Shown here: positions 44,569 through 53,047 of the stretch, piece by piece
How the letters are laid out: each line of letters begins with the position of its first letter
How positions within the stretch are numbered: position 1 is the stretch's first letter
Notes under the pieces: generated by a model
Databases searched by the model: none
The model's input: the letters and a program-made list of their open reading frames with translations, nothing else
Told to the model about the DNA's origin: nothing
Made by a program: the position numbers and the translations under genes
Origin: Bacteroides sp. MSB163
GTDB taxonomy: Bacteria; Bacteroidota; Bacteroidia; Bacteroidales; Bacteroidaceae
Assembly (NCBI RefSeq): GCF_036416795.1
Contig: NZ_CP143867.1
Location: forward strand, 4,332,001-4,396,000
Length of the DNA: 64,000 nucleotides
Direction: 5' to 3'

Positions 44569-44937
44569 ATGAAGGAGAACTTGTTAAAGGCTAAATCTAT
44601 GTTGTTGGCTATTCGTATTGTAAACTTGTATAAGTATTTACGGGATGTAAAACAAGAATATGTTATATCCAAACAACTTCTGCGTAGTGGTACCTCTATA
44701 GGAGCCAATATTAGTGAAGCTATATATGCGGAATCTCATGCTGATTTTATACATAAATACTTTATATCCCAAAAAGAATGTTCCGAAACAGGCTTTTGGT
44801 TAGAATTGCTATATAATACAAACTACATGAAGGAGGATGAATTCTGTTCTATTAATGAGGATTGTATAGAAATGCAGAAACTTCTGACCTCCACCCTTCT
44901 GTCCCTCAAAAACCACCCCCAAATACCTAATACTTAA
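44569..44937 (+). CDS. Four-helix-bundle protein (23S rRNA intervening-sequence protein family)
   Basis: The 122-residue protein matches the IVP/TIGR02436 family. It has an all-helical profile, the SKQLLRSGTSIGANISEA motif (residues 37-54), and the KYFISQKECSETGFWLELL block. Relatives are encoded inside 23S rRNA intervening sequences of some bacteria and as stand-alone genes in Bacteroidetes; the biochemical role is unknown. Here the gene sits between an aminotransferase gene and a LolE-like gene and is boxed by inverted repeats. Its stop codon lies inside the right arm. AT content is higher than in the flanking genes, which suggests insertion. Confidence 0.88.
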   Translation: MKENLLKAKSMLLAIRIVNLYKYLRDVKQEYVISKQLLRSGTSIGANISEAIYAESHADFIHKYFISQKECSETGFWLELLYNTNYMKEDEFCSINEDCIEMQKLLTSTLLSLKNHPQIPNT

Positions 44938-44951
44938 TACTTAATACTTAA
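44916..44951 (+). repeat. Right inverted-repeat arm of IVP cassette
   Basis: The arm starts CCCCCAAATACCTAATAC and continues with two TTAATAC words; it pairs with the left arm at 44539-44567. The last codons of the IVP gene are inside it. Confidence 0.7.
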
Positions 44952-44956
44952 AAAAT

Positions 44957-46201
44957 ATGACCCTTTCCTTGTTTTTAGCCCGACGTATTTATCGCGACAG
45001 CGATGCCGGAAAGCAAGTTTCCCGTCCTGCCGTGCTCATTGCCCTGATAGGTGTTGCTATCGGTCTGGCGGTGATGATTATCACGGTGTCGGTGATTGTT
45101 GGGTTCAAGAACGAAGTGCGTGGTAAAGTAATAGGTTTTGGTGCGGACATTCAGATAACGAATTCGGATGCTGCGCGTTCCTATGAGACGCGTCCTGTGG
45201 TGGTGAATGACAGTGTCATCTCCGTCCTATCCGAATATCCTGAGGTGAAGCATGTGCAGCGCTATTCTACCAAACCGGGTATGGTAAAGACTGCCGAGGA
45301 TTTTCAAGGCATGGTTCTGAAGGGGATAGGACCAGAGTTTGATCCTGCCTTTTTCCGTGAACATCTGGTGGAAGGGGAGTTACCGCAGTTTAGTGATACG
45401 GCTTCTTCCAATCGGGTAGTCATTTCTAAGGCACTGGCTACAAAGCTGAGGTTGAAACTCGGAGATAAGATAGATACCTATTATATCCAGGATGATATTC
45501 GTGCTCGCCGTTTGCAGATTGTAGGAATCTATCAGACTAACTTCTCGGAATACGATAACCTTTTTCTCCTTACCGATTTATATCTTGTAAACCGCCTCAA
45601 CAACTGGGAACCGGGGCAAGTGAGCGGTGCAGAATTGCAGGTACGAGATTATGATCGTCTTGAAGAGATCACCTATCAGATTGCTGCCGACCTGAATGGA
45701 ATAGAGGATAAGTACGGAGAAGACTATTGTGTGCGCAACGTCGAGGAACTGAATCCTCAGATATTTTCCTGGCTCAGTATTCTGGATGTGAATATCTGGG
45801 TAATATTGATATTGATGACAGGTGTAGCGGGTTTTACCATGGTGTCCGGTTTATTGATTATCATCATCGAACGTACTTCCATGATCGGCATACTGAAGTC
45901 TCTTGGCGCTAATAACACCACCATACGAAAGGTATTCCTTTGGCTCTCAGTTTTTCTTATCGGAAAAGGTATGCTATGGGGTAATGCCATCGGACTGGCA
46001 TTCTATTTCCTGCAAAAGTGGTTTGGAATCTTCAAGCTTGATCCTGAAACGTATTATATGGATACTGTTCCTGTATCTTTCAGTATCCTGTTGTTCTTAT
46101 TACTGAATATTGGTACTTTGCTGGCATCCGTTTTTATGCTTTTAGGACCTTCTTTCCTGATTACACGCATCCATCCTGCCAATTCTATGAGATACGAATA
46201 G
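44957..46201 (+). CDS. LolC/LolE-family ABC permease
   Basis: The 414-residue protein begins MTLSLFLARRIYRDSDAGKQ and has the LolCE layout. Helix 1 is at about 26-50 (VLIALIGVAIGLAVMIITVSVIVGF), then the family motif FKNEVRGKVIGFGADIQITN. A periplasmic domain follows, then three C-terminal helices with the cytoplasmic turn RTSMIGILKSLGANN. It differs from the fourteen array permeases and is much closer to lipoprotein-releasing systems. Its ATPase partner is not adjacent. It likely acts in lipoprotein release from the inner membrane. The gene converges on the glycosyltransferase gene (21 bases between stops). Confidence 0.88.
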   Translation: MTLSLFLARRIYRDSDAGKQVSRPAVLIALIGVAIGLAVMIITVSVIVGFKNEVRGKVIGFGADIQITNSDAARSYETRPVVVNDSVISVLSEYPEVKHVQRYSTKPGMVKTAEDFQGMVLKGIGPEFDPAFFREHLVEGELPQFSDTASSNRVVISKALATKLRLKLGDKIDTYYIQDDIRARRLQIVGIYQTNFSEYDNLFLLTDLYLVNRLNNWEPGQVSGAELQVRDYDRLEEITYQIAADLNGIEDKYGEDYCVRNVEELNPQIFSWLSILDVNIWVILILMTGVAGFTMVSGLLIIIIERTSMIGILKSLGANNTTIRKVFLWLSVFLIGKGMLWGNAIGLAFYFLQKWFGIFKLDPETYYMDTVPVSFSILLFLLLNIGTLLASVFMLLGPSFLITRIHPANSMRYE

Positions 46202-46222
46202 AAATGTGGCATTGGAAAATAG

Positions 46223-47395
46223 TCATCTTCTTAAGAAATCACTTCTCTTTCTGAATTGGCAATAAAGCTTCCAGCGGAGTGATTGCATCGGCTGCAAAAT
46301 ATCGAATACCGGAAGGGTAAAGATGTAACGTCGTTTCTCTCCGAGATCCTTTGCCGTCTTATTGATAATCAGCGCTTGCAGGGTGTATCGCAAGGAGAAT
46401 ATCAGAAATGCAATGCCGGCTGCCAACCAGTGAAAATTCAGTATTCCAATCACCAGGGCGGCTATCCATGCTGTATGAAATAGTAACCGTGTAGTAGTTT
46501 CAAAGCCCGATAAATAGCGTTGGATACCCCGGTAGAAGTGTGCTGTACCCATATAGCTGATTTTCTCTTCCCGCCAGTCCTTGGCACGGTAAACGGGTTG
46601 CACGCGTACCACTGCATTGGCATCGGTCTCTATCCTCGTATTCTCGGCTGTAGCTGTCTTGTTGATGAATAAATCATCATCTCCGCGTTGCAGGTTCAGG
46701 TGTGCTGAGAACCCTTTCTGGGCATAGAATAACTCTTTCCGATATGCCATGTTGCGTCCGATGCCCATATAAGGCTTTCCCGCCAGTGCATAGCCCAGAT
46801 AGCGCATGGAAGTAAATAGATTATCAAAAGATACCCGTTTGTGAAGCCAGCCTTTCCCACGTTCGTATCCGCTGTATCCCAGTACGATTTGTGCACGGGA
46901 GGTAAAGTTACGTGCCATGGTGCGCAGCCACTGGTTGCTTTCGGGCAGACAGTTTGCATCGGTAAACACAAGCCAGTCATATTTACTTGCCTTTATTCCG
47001 AGAGTTATAGCCAGCTTCTTACGGCTGATGTAGCGTGAAGAACTCGGAACGAAGCTATGATACAGGTTCGGGTACTTTTCCCCTTGCAGGGTCAGGTAAT
47101 CTTCGCTTTCATCCGTGTTGCCATCATTGATGACGATCACTTCGAATTGCGGGTAATCCTGTTTCAGCACAGTAGGCAGATTACGGCGCAGGTTTTCCAC
47201 TTCCTCGCGGGCATAGATGATGACCGATAAAGGAGGCAACTCCTGTGAAAAATGTATGTCACTTCGCTTTACGGCACGGCTACGGGCATGTATACGATTA
47301 TAAAGACAAAAGTAATAAAGGAGTTGAATCAGGAAAAGGATACCGACAGCGGCAAGTAATGCTTGTTCTGTAGTATTGAATGTTAATGCTTCCAT
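46223..47395 (-). CDS. Membrane-bound family 2 glycosyltransferase
   Basis: From ATG 47395 (MEALTFNTTEQALL) the protein has 390 residues. An N-terminal helix (LLAAVGILFLIQLLYYFCLY) leads to a GT-A domain. Visible motifs are PLSVIIYAREEVENLRRNL, FEVIVINDGNTDESEDYL, the metal-binding region VFTDANCLPES, RGDDDLFINK and a QSLRW-type motif near the end. Two further helices (TAWIAALVIGILNFHWLAAGIAFLIFSL) lie before it. It resembles processive polysaccharide or lipid glycosyltransferases; donor and acceptor are unknown. The longer frame from 47434 would begin upstream of the -7 box (TACATTTG, 47422-47429), so 47395 is used. Confidence 0.88.
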   Translation of the reverse strand: MEALTFNTTEQALLAAVGILFLIQLLYYFCLYNRIHARSRAVKRSDIHFSQELPPLSVIIYAREEVENLRRNLPTVLKQDYPQFEVIVINDGNTDESEDYLTLQGEKYPNLYHSFVPSSSRYISRKKLAITLGIKASKYDWLVFTDANCLPESNQWLRTMARNFTSRAQIVLGYSGYERGKGWLHKRVSFDNLFTSMRYLGYALAGKPYMGIGRNMAYRKELFYAQKGFSAHLNLQRGDDDLFINKTATAENTRIETDANAVVRVQPVYRAKDWREEKISYMGTAHFYRGIQRYLSGFETTTRLLFHTAWIAALVIGILNFHWLAAGIAFLIFSLRYTLQALIINKTAKDLGEKRRYIFTLPVFDILQPMQSLRWKLYCQFRKRSDFLRR

Positions 47396-47421
47396 GTGGT
47401 CGTATGACGTTTTTTGTGTTG

Positions 47422-47429
47422 CAAATGTA
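47422..47429 (-). promoter_or_regulatory. -7 box of the glycosyltransferase gene
   Basis: Minus-strand TACATTTG fits TAnnTTTG, 27-34 bases before the start at 47395. It lies just past the bioD stop, so the glycosyltransferase need not depend on the biotin operon. Confidence 0.45.
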
Positions 47430-47443
47430 CACAAAAAATATGA

Positions 47444-48085
47444 TTATACGACAGGTACCACCACAAACTTGCTTTCCGGGAAATACTTATCCAGATACCG
47501 GTGGATATACTGCATCGTATCTTCTTGTATTGTAGTATCTTCTACGGTAGGATAGAGATTATACAGCACCGTATCCAGTTGTATTCCTCTACTTCGGATT
47601 GCCTCGAAGCTGAGCAATGTATGGTTGATACTTCCCAGTTTGCCGGAAGTCACGAATATCAACGGATATTGTTTTTCTGTAATGTAATCAATCGTCAGGT
47701 AATCCTCGGTAAGCGGAACCATTAATCCGCCTGCACCTTCCACAAGCACCACATCGTAGCGTCGGGCAAGTTCTTGCGTGGCACGTTCTATCTTTCCGAA
47801 GTCAATCGGGCGGTTGTCGATGCGTGCAGCCAGATGAGGGGAGCAGGGATAAGAGAATATCTCAGGCATGGTCAATCCCTCACGGTCTTCCTCCGTCATG
47901 CCGATGTCCATGAGACGGCGGTGCAGGTCTATATCCTCGGAATAGCCGACGTTACCTGTCTGGATGAATTTCTGCGTGATAACACGTTTACCGCTGCCAA
48001 TCAGTTGACAGGCATGATAGGCTGTACAATAAGATTTTCCGGCATCTGTATCGATACCGCTGATAAAATACACATTCTTTTCCAT
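47444..48085 (-). CDS. bioD: Dethiobiotin synthase
   Basis: The 213-residue enzyme carboxylates diaminopelargonic acid to dethiobiotin using ATP. It has the P-loop GIDTDAGKSYCTAY (about 10-23), the conserved VVLVEGAGGLMVPLTEDYLT block, and the substrate-contact segment KFIQTGN near 39-45. VTSGKLGSINHTLLS is the usual family motif around residue 150. It is the last gene of the biotin operon, 5 bases after bioC. Confidence 0.95.
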   Translation of the reverse strand: MEKNVYFISGIDTDAGKSYCTAYHACQLIGSGKRVITQKFIQTGNVGYSEDIDLHRRLMDIGMTEEDREGLTMPEIFSYPCSPHLAARIDNRPIDFGKIERATQELARRYDVVLVEGAGGLMVPLTEDYLTIDYITEKQYPLIFVTSGKLGSINHTLLSFEAIRSRGIQLDTVLYNLYPTVEDTTIQEDTMQYIHRYLDKYFPESKFVVVPVV

Positions 48086-48090
48086 ATCTT

Positions 48091-48855
48091 TTAATGCTTA
48101 ATACTTTTTTTTCGTGTAACGATATAAATAGGATGATACGTCAGAGTGACGTTTCCGTCTTTCCGTCTGAACTGTCCGGTATAACTGTTGCAGAAAGTCT
48201 GTAACCGTCCCCGTGTCCATACTTTCTTTTCCGTTCCTGTCACTCCGGTTTCCTTCAGATGTTGCAACACCTGGAGTGGGGTGCTGAAGGGGAGGGAGAC
48301 TATTTCCTCTTCAGCATACACAGTCTCAAAATGAGGGGCAAGGAGTTCTTTCAGCGCTTCTATGGGCAGATAATCAAGTCCATGTCCTGTGAGTGTGCGG
48401 ATTTCGCGCATATTTTCAGCACCGAAGGTACTGAAAGCCAGATAACCGTCTTCCGACAGGAAACGATGACAGCGGGCGAAGAATTCCTCCGGATCATTGA
48501 ACCATTGCAAGGTAGAGCAGGAAGTGATTAAATCCGTCTTTTCGGGGAAGTCCAGTGTTTCGGCATCTCCGTGAATGAACTGCACGGCATCTTGCGGAAG
48601 CAAATCGGCGAGGCATTCTTTCATTTCCGGACATAGATCATTCAGCAGCAGGCTTTCCGGTTGCAACCTGTGCAGCAATAACCTGGAATAGCTGCCGGTA
48701 CCACATCCGAACTCCACGATACGGCGAAAGATCGGAGAAGCGCGCTCCGTCAGCAGTTGCAGCATTTTCTCGGCTACCTGTTGCTGTACGCGGGCTTCGC
48801 GCGAGTAAGTATCCCGTGCACGGGCAAATCGTTCCGCAATCAGTCTTTTGTCCAT
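48091..48855 (-). CDS. bioC: Malonyl-ACP O-methyltransferase
   Basis: The 254-residue class I SAM-dependent methyltransferase has motif I VEFGCGTGSYSRLLL (about 46-60), motif II-like LLNDLCPEM and the BioC-type TSCSTLQWFNDPEEFF block. It methylates malonyl-ACP so that fatty-acid synthesis can build the pimeloyl chain. It overlaps bioG by 16 bases, a sign of translational coupling with the esterase that later removes the methyl group. Confidence 0.93.
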   Translation of the reverse strand: MDKRLIAERFARARDTYSREARVQQQVAEKMLQLLTERASPIFRRIVEFGCGTGSYSRLLLHRLQPESLLLNDLCPEMKECLADLLPQDAVQFIHGDAETLDFPEKTDLITSCSTLQWFNDPEEFFARCHRFLSEDGYLAFSTFGAENMREIRTLTGHGLDYLPIEALKELLAPHFETVYAEEEIVSLPFSTPLQVLQHLKETGVTGTEKKVWTRGRLQTFCNSYTGQFRRKDGNVTLTYHPIYIVTRKKSIKH

Positions 48856-49538
48856 ATTTCCTGCAAATAGTATCGGAACAGTTCTACTTGATAATGGGCA
48901 TCTTCCGTGTAATGCACCCGTATGCTTTTCCGGTTATTCTCTTCTTCTTTTTGCCAGGCATTCAATTGATTATCGGGAGGAATGATGCGGTCGTTGTTTC
49001 CCACTACCGCTTGTTGCCAATAGAACGAAGCAGCGGGTAGTGAGAGATACATACGTTCTATTTCCACCAGTTCCTCTTTCAGTTCCTCTAGCGGTCGCTT
49101 GGGCGTAATGTTCAGGAACTCTTTGAAAGCCTCCCCGTTGAAGCACATTCTTCTTAAAAACTTATGTAGGGAAGGACCGGTCAAACCTTCCAGGGTTCCG
49201 TGATAGATTGCAGTCGGAATACCGCATGTATCATCAATAGGATAGGGGGTTCCATTGATGGCTATACTGTTTTTAATGACGAGAGCTGTATCCGTTTCCT
49301 GCAATTTACCCATTACCTGAGTTGCCGCCCATACTCCCATTGACCATCCGATGACGTTGATCTCACGGTATCTTTTCAGCAAGGATGCGTCAAACTCCAG
49401 CGTCCGGTAATCATAGCAGAGCATGTAGTCACTGTCCGCAGGTTGATAATCTTTGAACGGTGTTTCGTCAGCTCCCCATCCGGCAAAGAATAATAATAGT
49501 CGGGGATGCCTGTCTTTTATGATATGAACTTGTTTCAT
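48840..49538 (-). CDS. bioG: Pimeloyl-ACP methyl ester esterase, BioG type
   Basis: The 232-residue alpha/beta-hydrolase-like protein (DUF452/BioG) has the nucleophile elbow GWSMG with Ser66, the LLLFFAGWGADETPF start, and a C-terminal EDAHYQVELFRY histidine region. It frees the methyl group from pimeloyl-ACP methyl ester to end pimelate synthesis. BioG replaces BioH in this operon. The gene lies between bioF (12 bases upstream) and bioC (16-base overlap). Confidence 0.9.
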   Translation of the reverse strand: MKQVHIIKDRHPRLLLFFAGWGADETPFKDYQPADSDYMLCYDYRTLEFDASLLKRYREINVIGWSMGVWAATQVMGKLQETDTALVIKNSIAINGTPYPIDDTCGIPTAIYHGTLEGLTGPSLHKFLRRMCFNGEAFKEFLNITPKRPLEELKEELVEIERMYLSLPAASFYWQQAVVGNNDRIIPPDNQLNAWQKEEENNRKSIRVHYTEDAHYQVELFRYYLQEIWTKD

Positions 49539-49550
49539 AATTCTGTATTA

Positions 49551-50705
49551 TTATTTAATATATTTTACCAGCTTTCTGACTTCTTCTTCCCTTATTTCCG
49601 CCGTCAGCGAAAAGCGGATACGCGATGTTCCTTCCGGCACTGTAGGTGGTCGTACAGGCAAGGCATAAAAGCCATGCCGTTGCAACTCTTCAGCCTTCAA
49701 AATACTCTCTGAACTTTTCCCTACAATCATAGGCACTATATAACTGGCACTCGGACACTCATATCCCTTTTCTTTCAGAGCTACGCGAAGAATATTGCTG
49801 ATATTTTCCAAATGTATCCTTCGCTTCCTGAAACCACCCAATCGGCGGACGATAAACAAAGTCCATGCGATATTTACCGGAGGAAGTGCCGTTGTAAAAA
49901 TAAGTGTTCGCATTCTGTTCACCAGATACTCCCGGATGGTGCGTCGGCAAACAATGTATGCTCCGGCTGATGCGGCTGCTTTGCCAAAAGTGCCTACCAG
50001 AAAATCAATCTCCCGGATGCATCCGGTTTCTTCAGCGCAGCCCAGTCCTTGTTCGCCCCGTGCTCCGAAAGCGTGCGCTTCGTCCACGTAGAGCAATACA
50101 TTTTCGTACATCTGTTTTAGCCGTACCAGTTCTTTCAGATCGGCAGTATCTCCGTCCATGCTGAAAATACTTTCGGTGACGACAATCACCTGTCTGTATG
50201 CAGCATGATTCTCGGCGAGCAACCGTTCCAATTGTTTTAGGTCATTGTGCCGGTAGCGGATACATTTGGCTGATGAAAGCCGGATGCCGTCAATCAGGCT
50301 TGCGTGTACCAGCTTATCCGCCAATATCAGTGTTTGCGTATCGCTCACGGCAGGCAGGATACCAGTATTGGCATGATAACCGCTGTTGAATACCAGTGCC
50401 GCCTCCGTTCCGAACAGTTGTGCAAGCGTCTGTTCCAGTTCCGCGTAGACGGTGAAGTTGCCGGTCAGCAGGCGCGATGAGGAAGAGGTGGGCAGAAAAC
50501 TGTCGGCTGTCAGTTCTTGCAGAAACTCTTCCCGCAAGGTACGGTCGGCAGCTAGCCCCAAGTAATCATTCGAGGAAAGATTCAGCATACGCTGTCCGCT
50601 TGCGATAACCTCCCGTCCTTCATGGATCAGGGCGGGCAGGGTTCGCAGATTGCTGCGCTCTTTCAGTCCTTGCAGCTCCTGTTGCATTTGATCTGTCACA
50701 TTCAT
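49551..50705 (-). CDS. bioF: 8-amino-7-oxononanoate synthase
   Basis: From ATG 50705 (MNVTDQMQQELQGLKERSNL) the enzyme has 384 residues of the alpha-oxoamine synthase family. Motifs are LNLSSNDYLGLAAD, SRLLTGNFTVYAELE, FNSGYHANTGIL, VDEAHAFGARGEQGLG, and the PLP lysine region TFGKAAASAGAYIV. It condenses pimeloyl-ACP with alanine. The start is preferred because it overlaps the bioBA stop by 4 bases and matches family length; the frame continues to 50849 but only inside bioBA coding sequence. Confidence 0.94.
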   Translation of the reverse strand: MNVTDQMQQELQGLKERSNLRTLPALIHEGREVIASGQRMLNLSSNDYLGLAADRTLREEFLQELTADSFLPTSSSSRLLTGNFTVYAELEQTLAQLFGTEAALVFNSGYHANTGILPAVSDTQTLILADKLVHASLIDGIRLSSAKCIRYRHNDLKQLERLLAENHAAYRQVIVVTESIFSMDGDTADLKELVRLKQMYENVLLYVDEAHAFGARGEQGLGCAEETGCIREIDFLVGTFGKAAASAGAYIVCRRTIREYLVNRMRTLIFTTALPPVNIAWTLFIVRRLGGFRKRRIHLENISNILRVALKEKGYECPSASYIVPMIVGKSSESILKAEELQRHGFYALPVRPPTVPEGTSRIRFSLTAEIREEEVRKLVKYIK

Positions 50706-52960
50706 TCCATTTCTCCTATAATCTTCAATAACCCGCTTGTCAGCTTTGTCAACTGCTCCGGCTCTATGATGAACGGTGGCATAATGTAAACCAGCTTGCC
50801 GAAGGGGCGCACCCAAATTCCTTCCTCCACGAATCGTTTTTGCATCCACGCCATGTTTACCGGGTCTTGTACTTCAATCACACCGATGGCGCCCAACACC
50901 CTCACATCTGCCACTTGTGGAAGTGCCAGCGCGGGTTTCAGTTCACGCCACAACTGTTCTTCAATGCGGCTCACTTTTCCCTGCCAATTGTATTCGGGTG
51001 ACGTCAGCAGGCGTATGGAGGCGCATGCCACTGCACATGCCAGCGGATTTCCCATAAATGTGGGACCGTGCATGAAAGCTCCCGGTGCATGATTGGAAAT
51101 TGAATCCGCCACTTCGTTTGTGGTCAGCACGGCGGACAACGTCATGTATCCGCCCGTCAGCGCTTTGCCTATGCACATGATGTCCGGTTCCACACCTGCA
51201 TATTCCCAGGCAAACATCTTGCCTGTGCGCCCGAATCCGGTGGCTATCTCGTCAAAGATCAGCAGAATGTCATATTCCTTGCATATTCTGGCAGCTTCAC
51301 GCAAGAATTGCGGATGATAGAACCACATGCCGCCGGCACCCTGAACGATGGGTTCCAGAATCAGTGCAGCCAATTCCTCGTGATGCTTTTCCACAATATC
51401 CAGCAGTTCCAGCGCGTCGTCGGCATCCCAGTCGCCATCAAAGCGCGATTGCGGACGGGAAGTGAAATACCGCACCGGCAATGCCGAGCCGAACAGGGAG
51501 TGCATTCCGGTCACCGGATCGCATACGGACATTGCGTTCCAGGTATCTCCGTGATACCCGCGACGGATGGTTACGAAATTACTTTTCTTTGCTAGATGTG
51601 CCCGTCCGGGAGCCGATTGACTCTTGGCATACCAATACTGTACAGCCATTTTCATGGCTACTTCCACAGCTACCGAACCGGAGTCGGCATAAAATATCTT
51701 TTGCATGGATGGCGGCACCAGTGGCAACAGCAGTTTGCCCAGTTCTACCGCCGGATCATGCGTCAGTCCGCCGAACATGACGTGTGACATCTTTTCCGTC
51801 TGTTCCCGGAGAGCTTGATTCAGCACCGGATTGTTGTATCCGTGCACCATGCACCACCAGGATGACATACCTTCTATGAGCACCTGCCCGTTTTCCAGTG
51901 TGATGGTTGCCCCGTCTCCCCGTTTCACCTTATACACCGGTAAGGGGTTGGTGGTCGATGTGTAAGGATGCCACAAATGTTCCCTGTCGAATTGTGAGTC
52001 ACTGAAGCGGTAGCCTGCATCTTCTATCAGTGCTTTGTCTTCAGATACTTTTGATCCGAGGGTCGTGAGCAAATCTCCCACGATGGCGGAGTTCACACCT
52101 ATGTACAAGGATTTTTTCACGGCTTCCTTTGTCAGTTGAGAACGTCCGCCCGCAAAGCGCAGGTAGGCTGTGGGGTTGATGAAGCGGAACAGGGCGATGG
52201 TGGTCAGCACTTCTTCCTCGGTCAGCTGGGGCTGGCTTTCCAACGGTGTTCCCGGAATGGGCTGCAACAGGTTCAGCGGCATAGAGGGCACTTCCAGATC
52301 TCTCAGTGTAAAAGCGAATTCAATCCGCTGTCCGGCTGTTTCGCCCATGCCGATGATGCCGCCGCAACAAATATCCATTCCTACGCGACGGGCGGCTGCC
52401 AGGGTTTGTAGTTTTTCTTCCTGTGTATGTGTGCTGCACAGGGTAGGGAAGTAGCTTGGGGCGGTTTCCAGATTGCAGTGGTAGCGCGTCACGCCTGCCG
52501 TATGCAAGGCACGCAGTTCGTCTTCATTTAGCAGTCCCAGCGAAGCGCAGAGTTGGATGGAACTTTTCCGTCTCATATATCGGGCGGCTTCACACAGCTT
52601 CTCCATGTTTTTCCCCGAAGGCTTCCGCCCGCTGGTCACCAATGAGAAACGGACTACGCCCTGTGATTCGTTGTGCAGTGCATGGCGCAGGCACTCATCC
52701 TTATCCACCAGATCGTAAACATCCGCTTTCGTCTTATAGTGTGATGATTGTGCGCACCATTTACAGTTTTCGGGGCAGCGGCCGGACTTTGCATTGATGA
52801 TGGAGCACATATCGAACTCCTGCGATGCCCGTGCGGCGGTGATCTCATGTGCCGCTTCATAGAGGGCTTCCTTATCCGGCTGTGTGGCCAGCCATTCCGC
52901 TTCTGCCTGTGTGATGGGGACATCTTGCAGTACTTTGTTTTTCAATTCTTCTACTGTCAT
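50702..52960 (-). CDS. bioBA: Fused biotin synthase / DAPA aminotransferase (BioB-BioA)
   Basis: The 752-residue two-domain enzyme. Residues 1-320 are a radical-SAM biotin synthase with the cluster motif CPENCKWCA (Cys62, Cys66, Cys69) and GGRSQLTKEAVKKSLYIGVNSAI. Residues about 330-752 are adenosylmethionine-8-amino-7-oxononanoate aminotransferase with HLWHPYTSTTNPLPVYKV, SSWWCMVHGYNNP, LLIFDEIATGFGRTGKMFAWE, the PLP lysine in CIGKALTGGYMTLSAVL, and HGPTFMGNPLACAVA. The fusion links the last biotin step (sulfur insertion) to an early one (amination). The frame is continuous. The gene heads the bioBA-bioF-bioG-bioC-bioD set. Confidence 0.95.
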   Translation of the reverse strand: MTVEELKNKVLQDVPITQAEAEWLATQPDKEALYEAAHEITAARASQEFDMCSIINAKSGRCPENCKWCAQSSHYKTKADVYDLVDKDECLRHALHNESQGVVRFSLVTSGRKPSGKNMEKLCEAARYMRRKSSIQLCASLGLLNEDELRALHTAGVTRYHCNLETAPSYFPTLCSTHTQEEKLQTLAAARRVGMDICCGGIIGMGETAGQRIEFAFTLRDLEVPSMPLNLLQPIPGTPLESQPQLTEEEVLTTIALFRFINPTAYLRFAGGRSQLTKEAVKKSLYIGVNSAIVGDLLTTLGSKVSEDKALIEDAGYRFSDSQFDREHLWHPYTSTTNPLPVYKVKRGDGATITLENGQVLIEGMSSWWCMVHGYNNPVLNQALREQTEKMSHVMFGGLTHDPAVELGKLLLPLVPPSMQKIFYADSGSVAVEVAMKMAVQYWYAKSQSAPGRAHLAKKSNFVTIRRGYHGDTWNAMSVCDPVTGMHSLFGSALPVRYFTSRPQSRFDGDWDADDALELLDIVEKHHEELAALILEPIVQGAGGMWFYHPQFLREAARICKEYDILLIFDEIATGFGRTGKMFAWEYAGVEPDIMCIGKALTGGYMTLSAVLTTNEVADSISNHAPGAFMHGPTFMGNPLACAVACASIRLLTSPEYNWQGKVSRIEEQLWRELKPALALPQVADVRVLGAIGVIEVQDPVNMAWMQKRFVEEGIWVRPFGKLVYIMPPFIIEPEQLTKLTSGLLKIIGEME

Positions 52961-52996
52961 ATTCTTACGTTGTTTTTATGAGCATACAAAATACAT

Positions 52997-53047
52997 ATGA
53001 CGCGAATCATGCAAATGCTGTTTTCAGATTTGCACGATTCGCGTCAC
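52997..53047. promoter_or_regulatory. Inverted repeat just upstream of bioBA
   Basis: ATGACGCGAATCATGCAAAT (52997-53016) and ATTTGCACGATTCGCGTCAC (53028-53047) are complementary except at two positions, with an 11-base loop. It overlaps the end of the small upstream gene and sits 37 bases before the bioBA start. It has no T-run, so it may be an operator, an attenuator or a processing hairpin. I saw no classical BirA box. Confidence 0.55.

Noticed and set aside
50706..50849. N-terminal extension of BioF
   Set aside because: This stretch is coding sequence of bioBA in another frame; BioF starts at the 4-base overlap.
52961..53030. BirA or BioR operator upstream of bioBA
   Set aside because: No TTGTAAACC-type or TTATCTATAA-type site was seen; only the unrelated inverted repeat is present.
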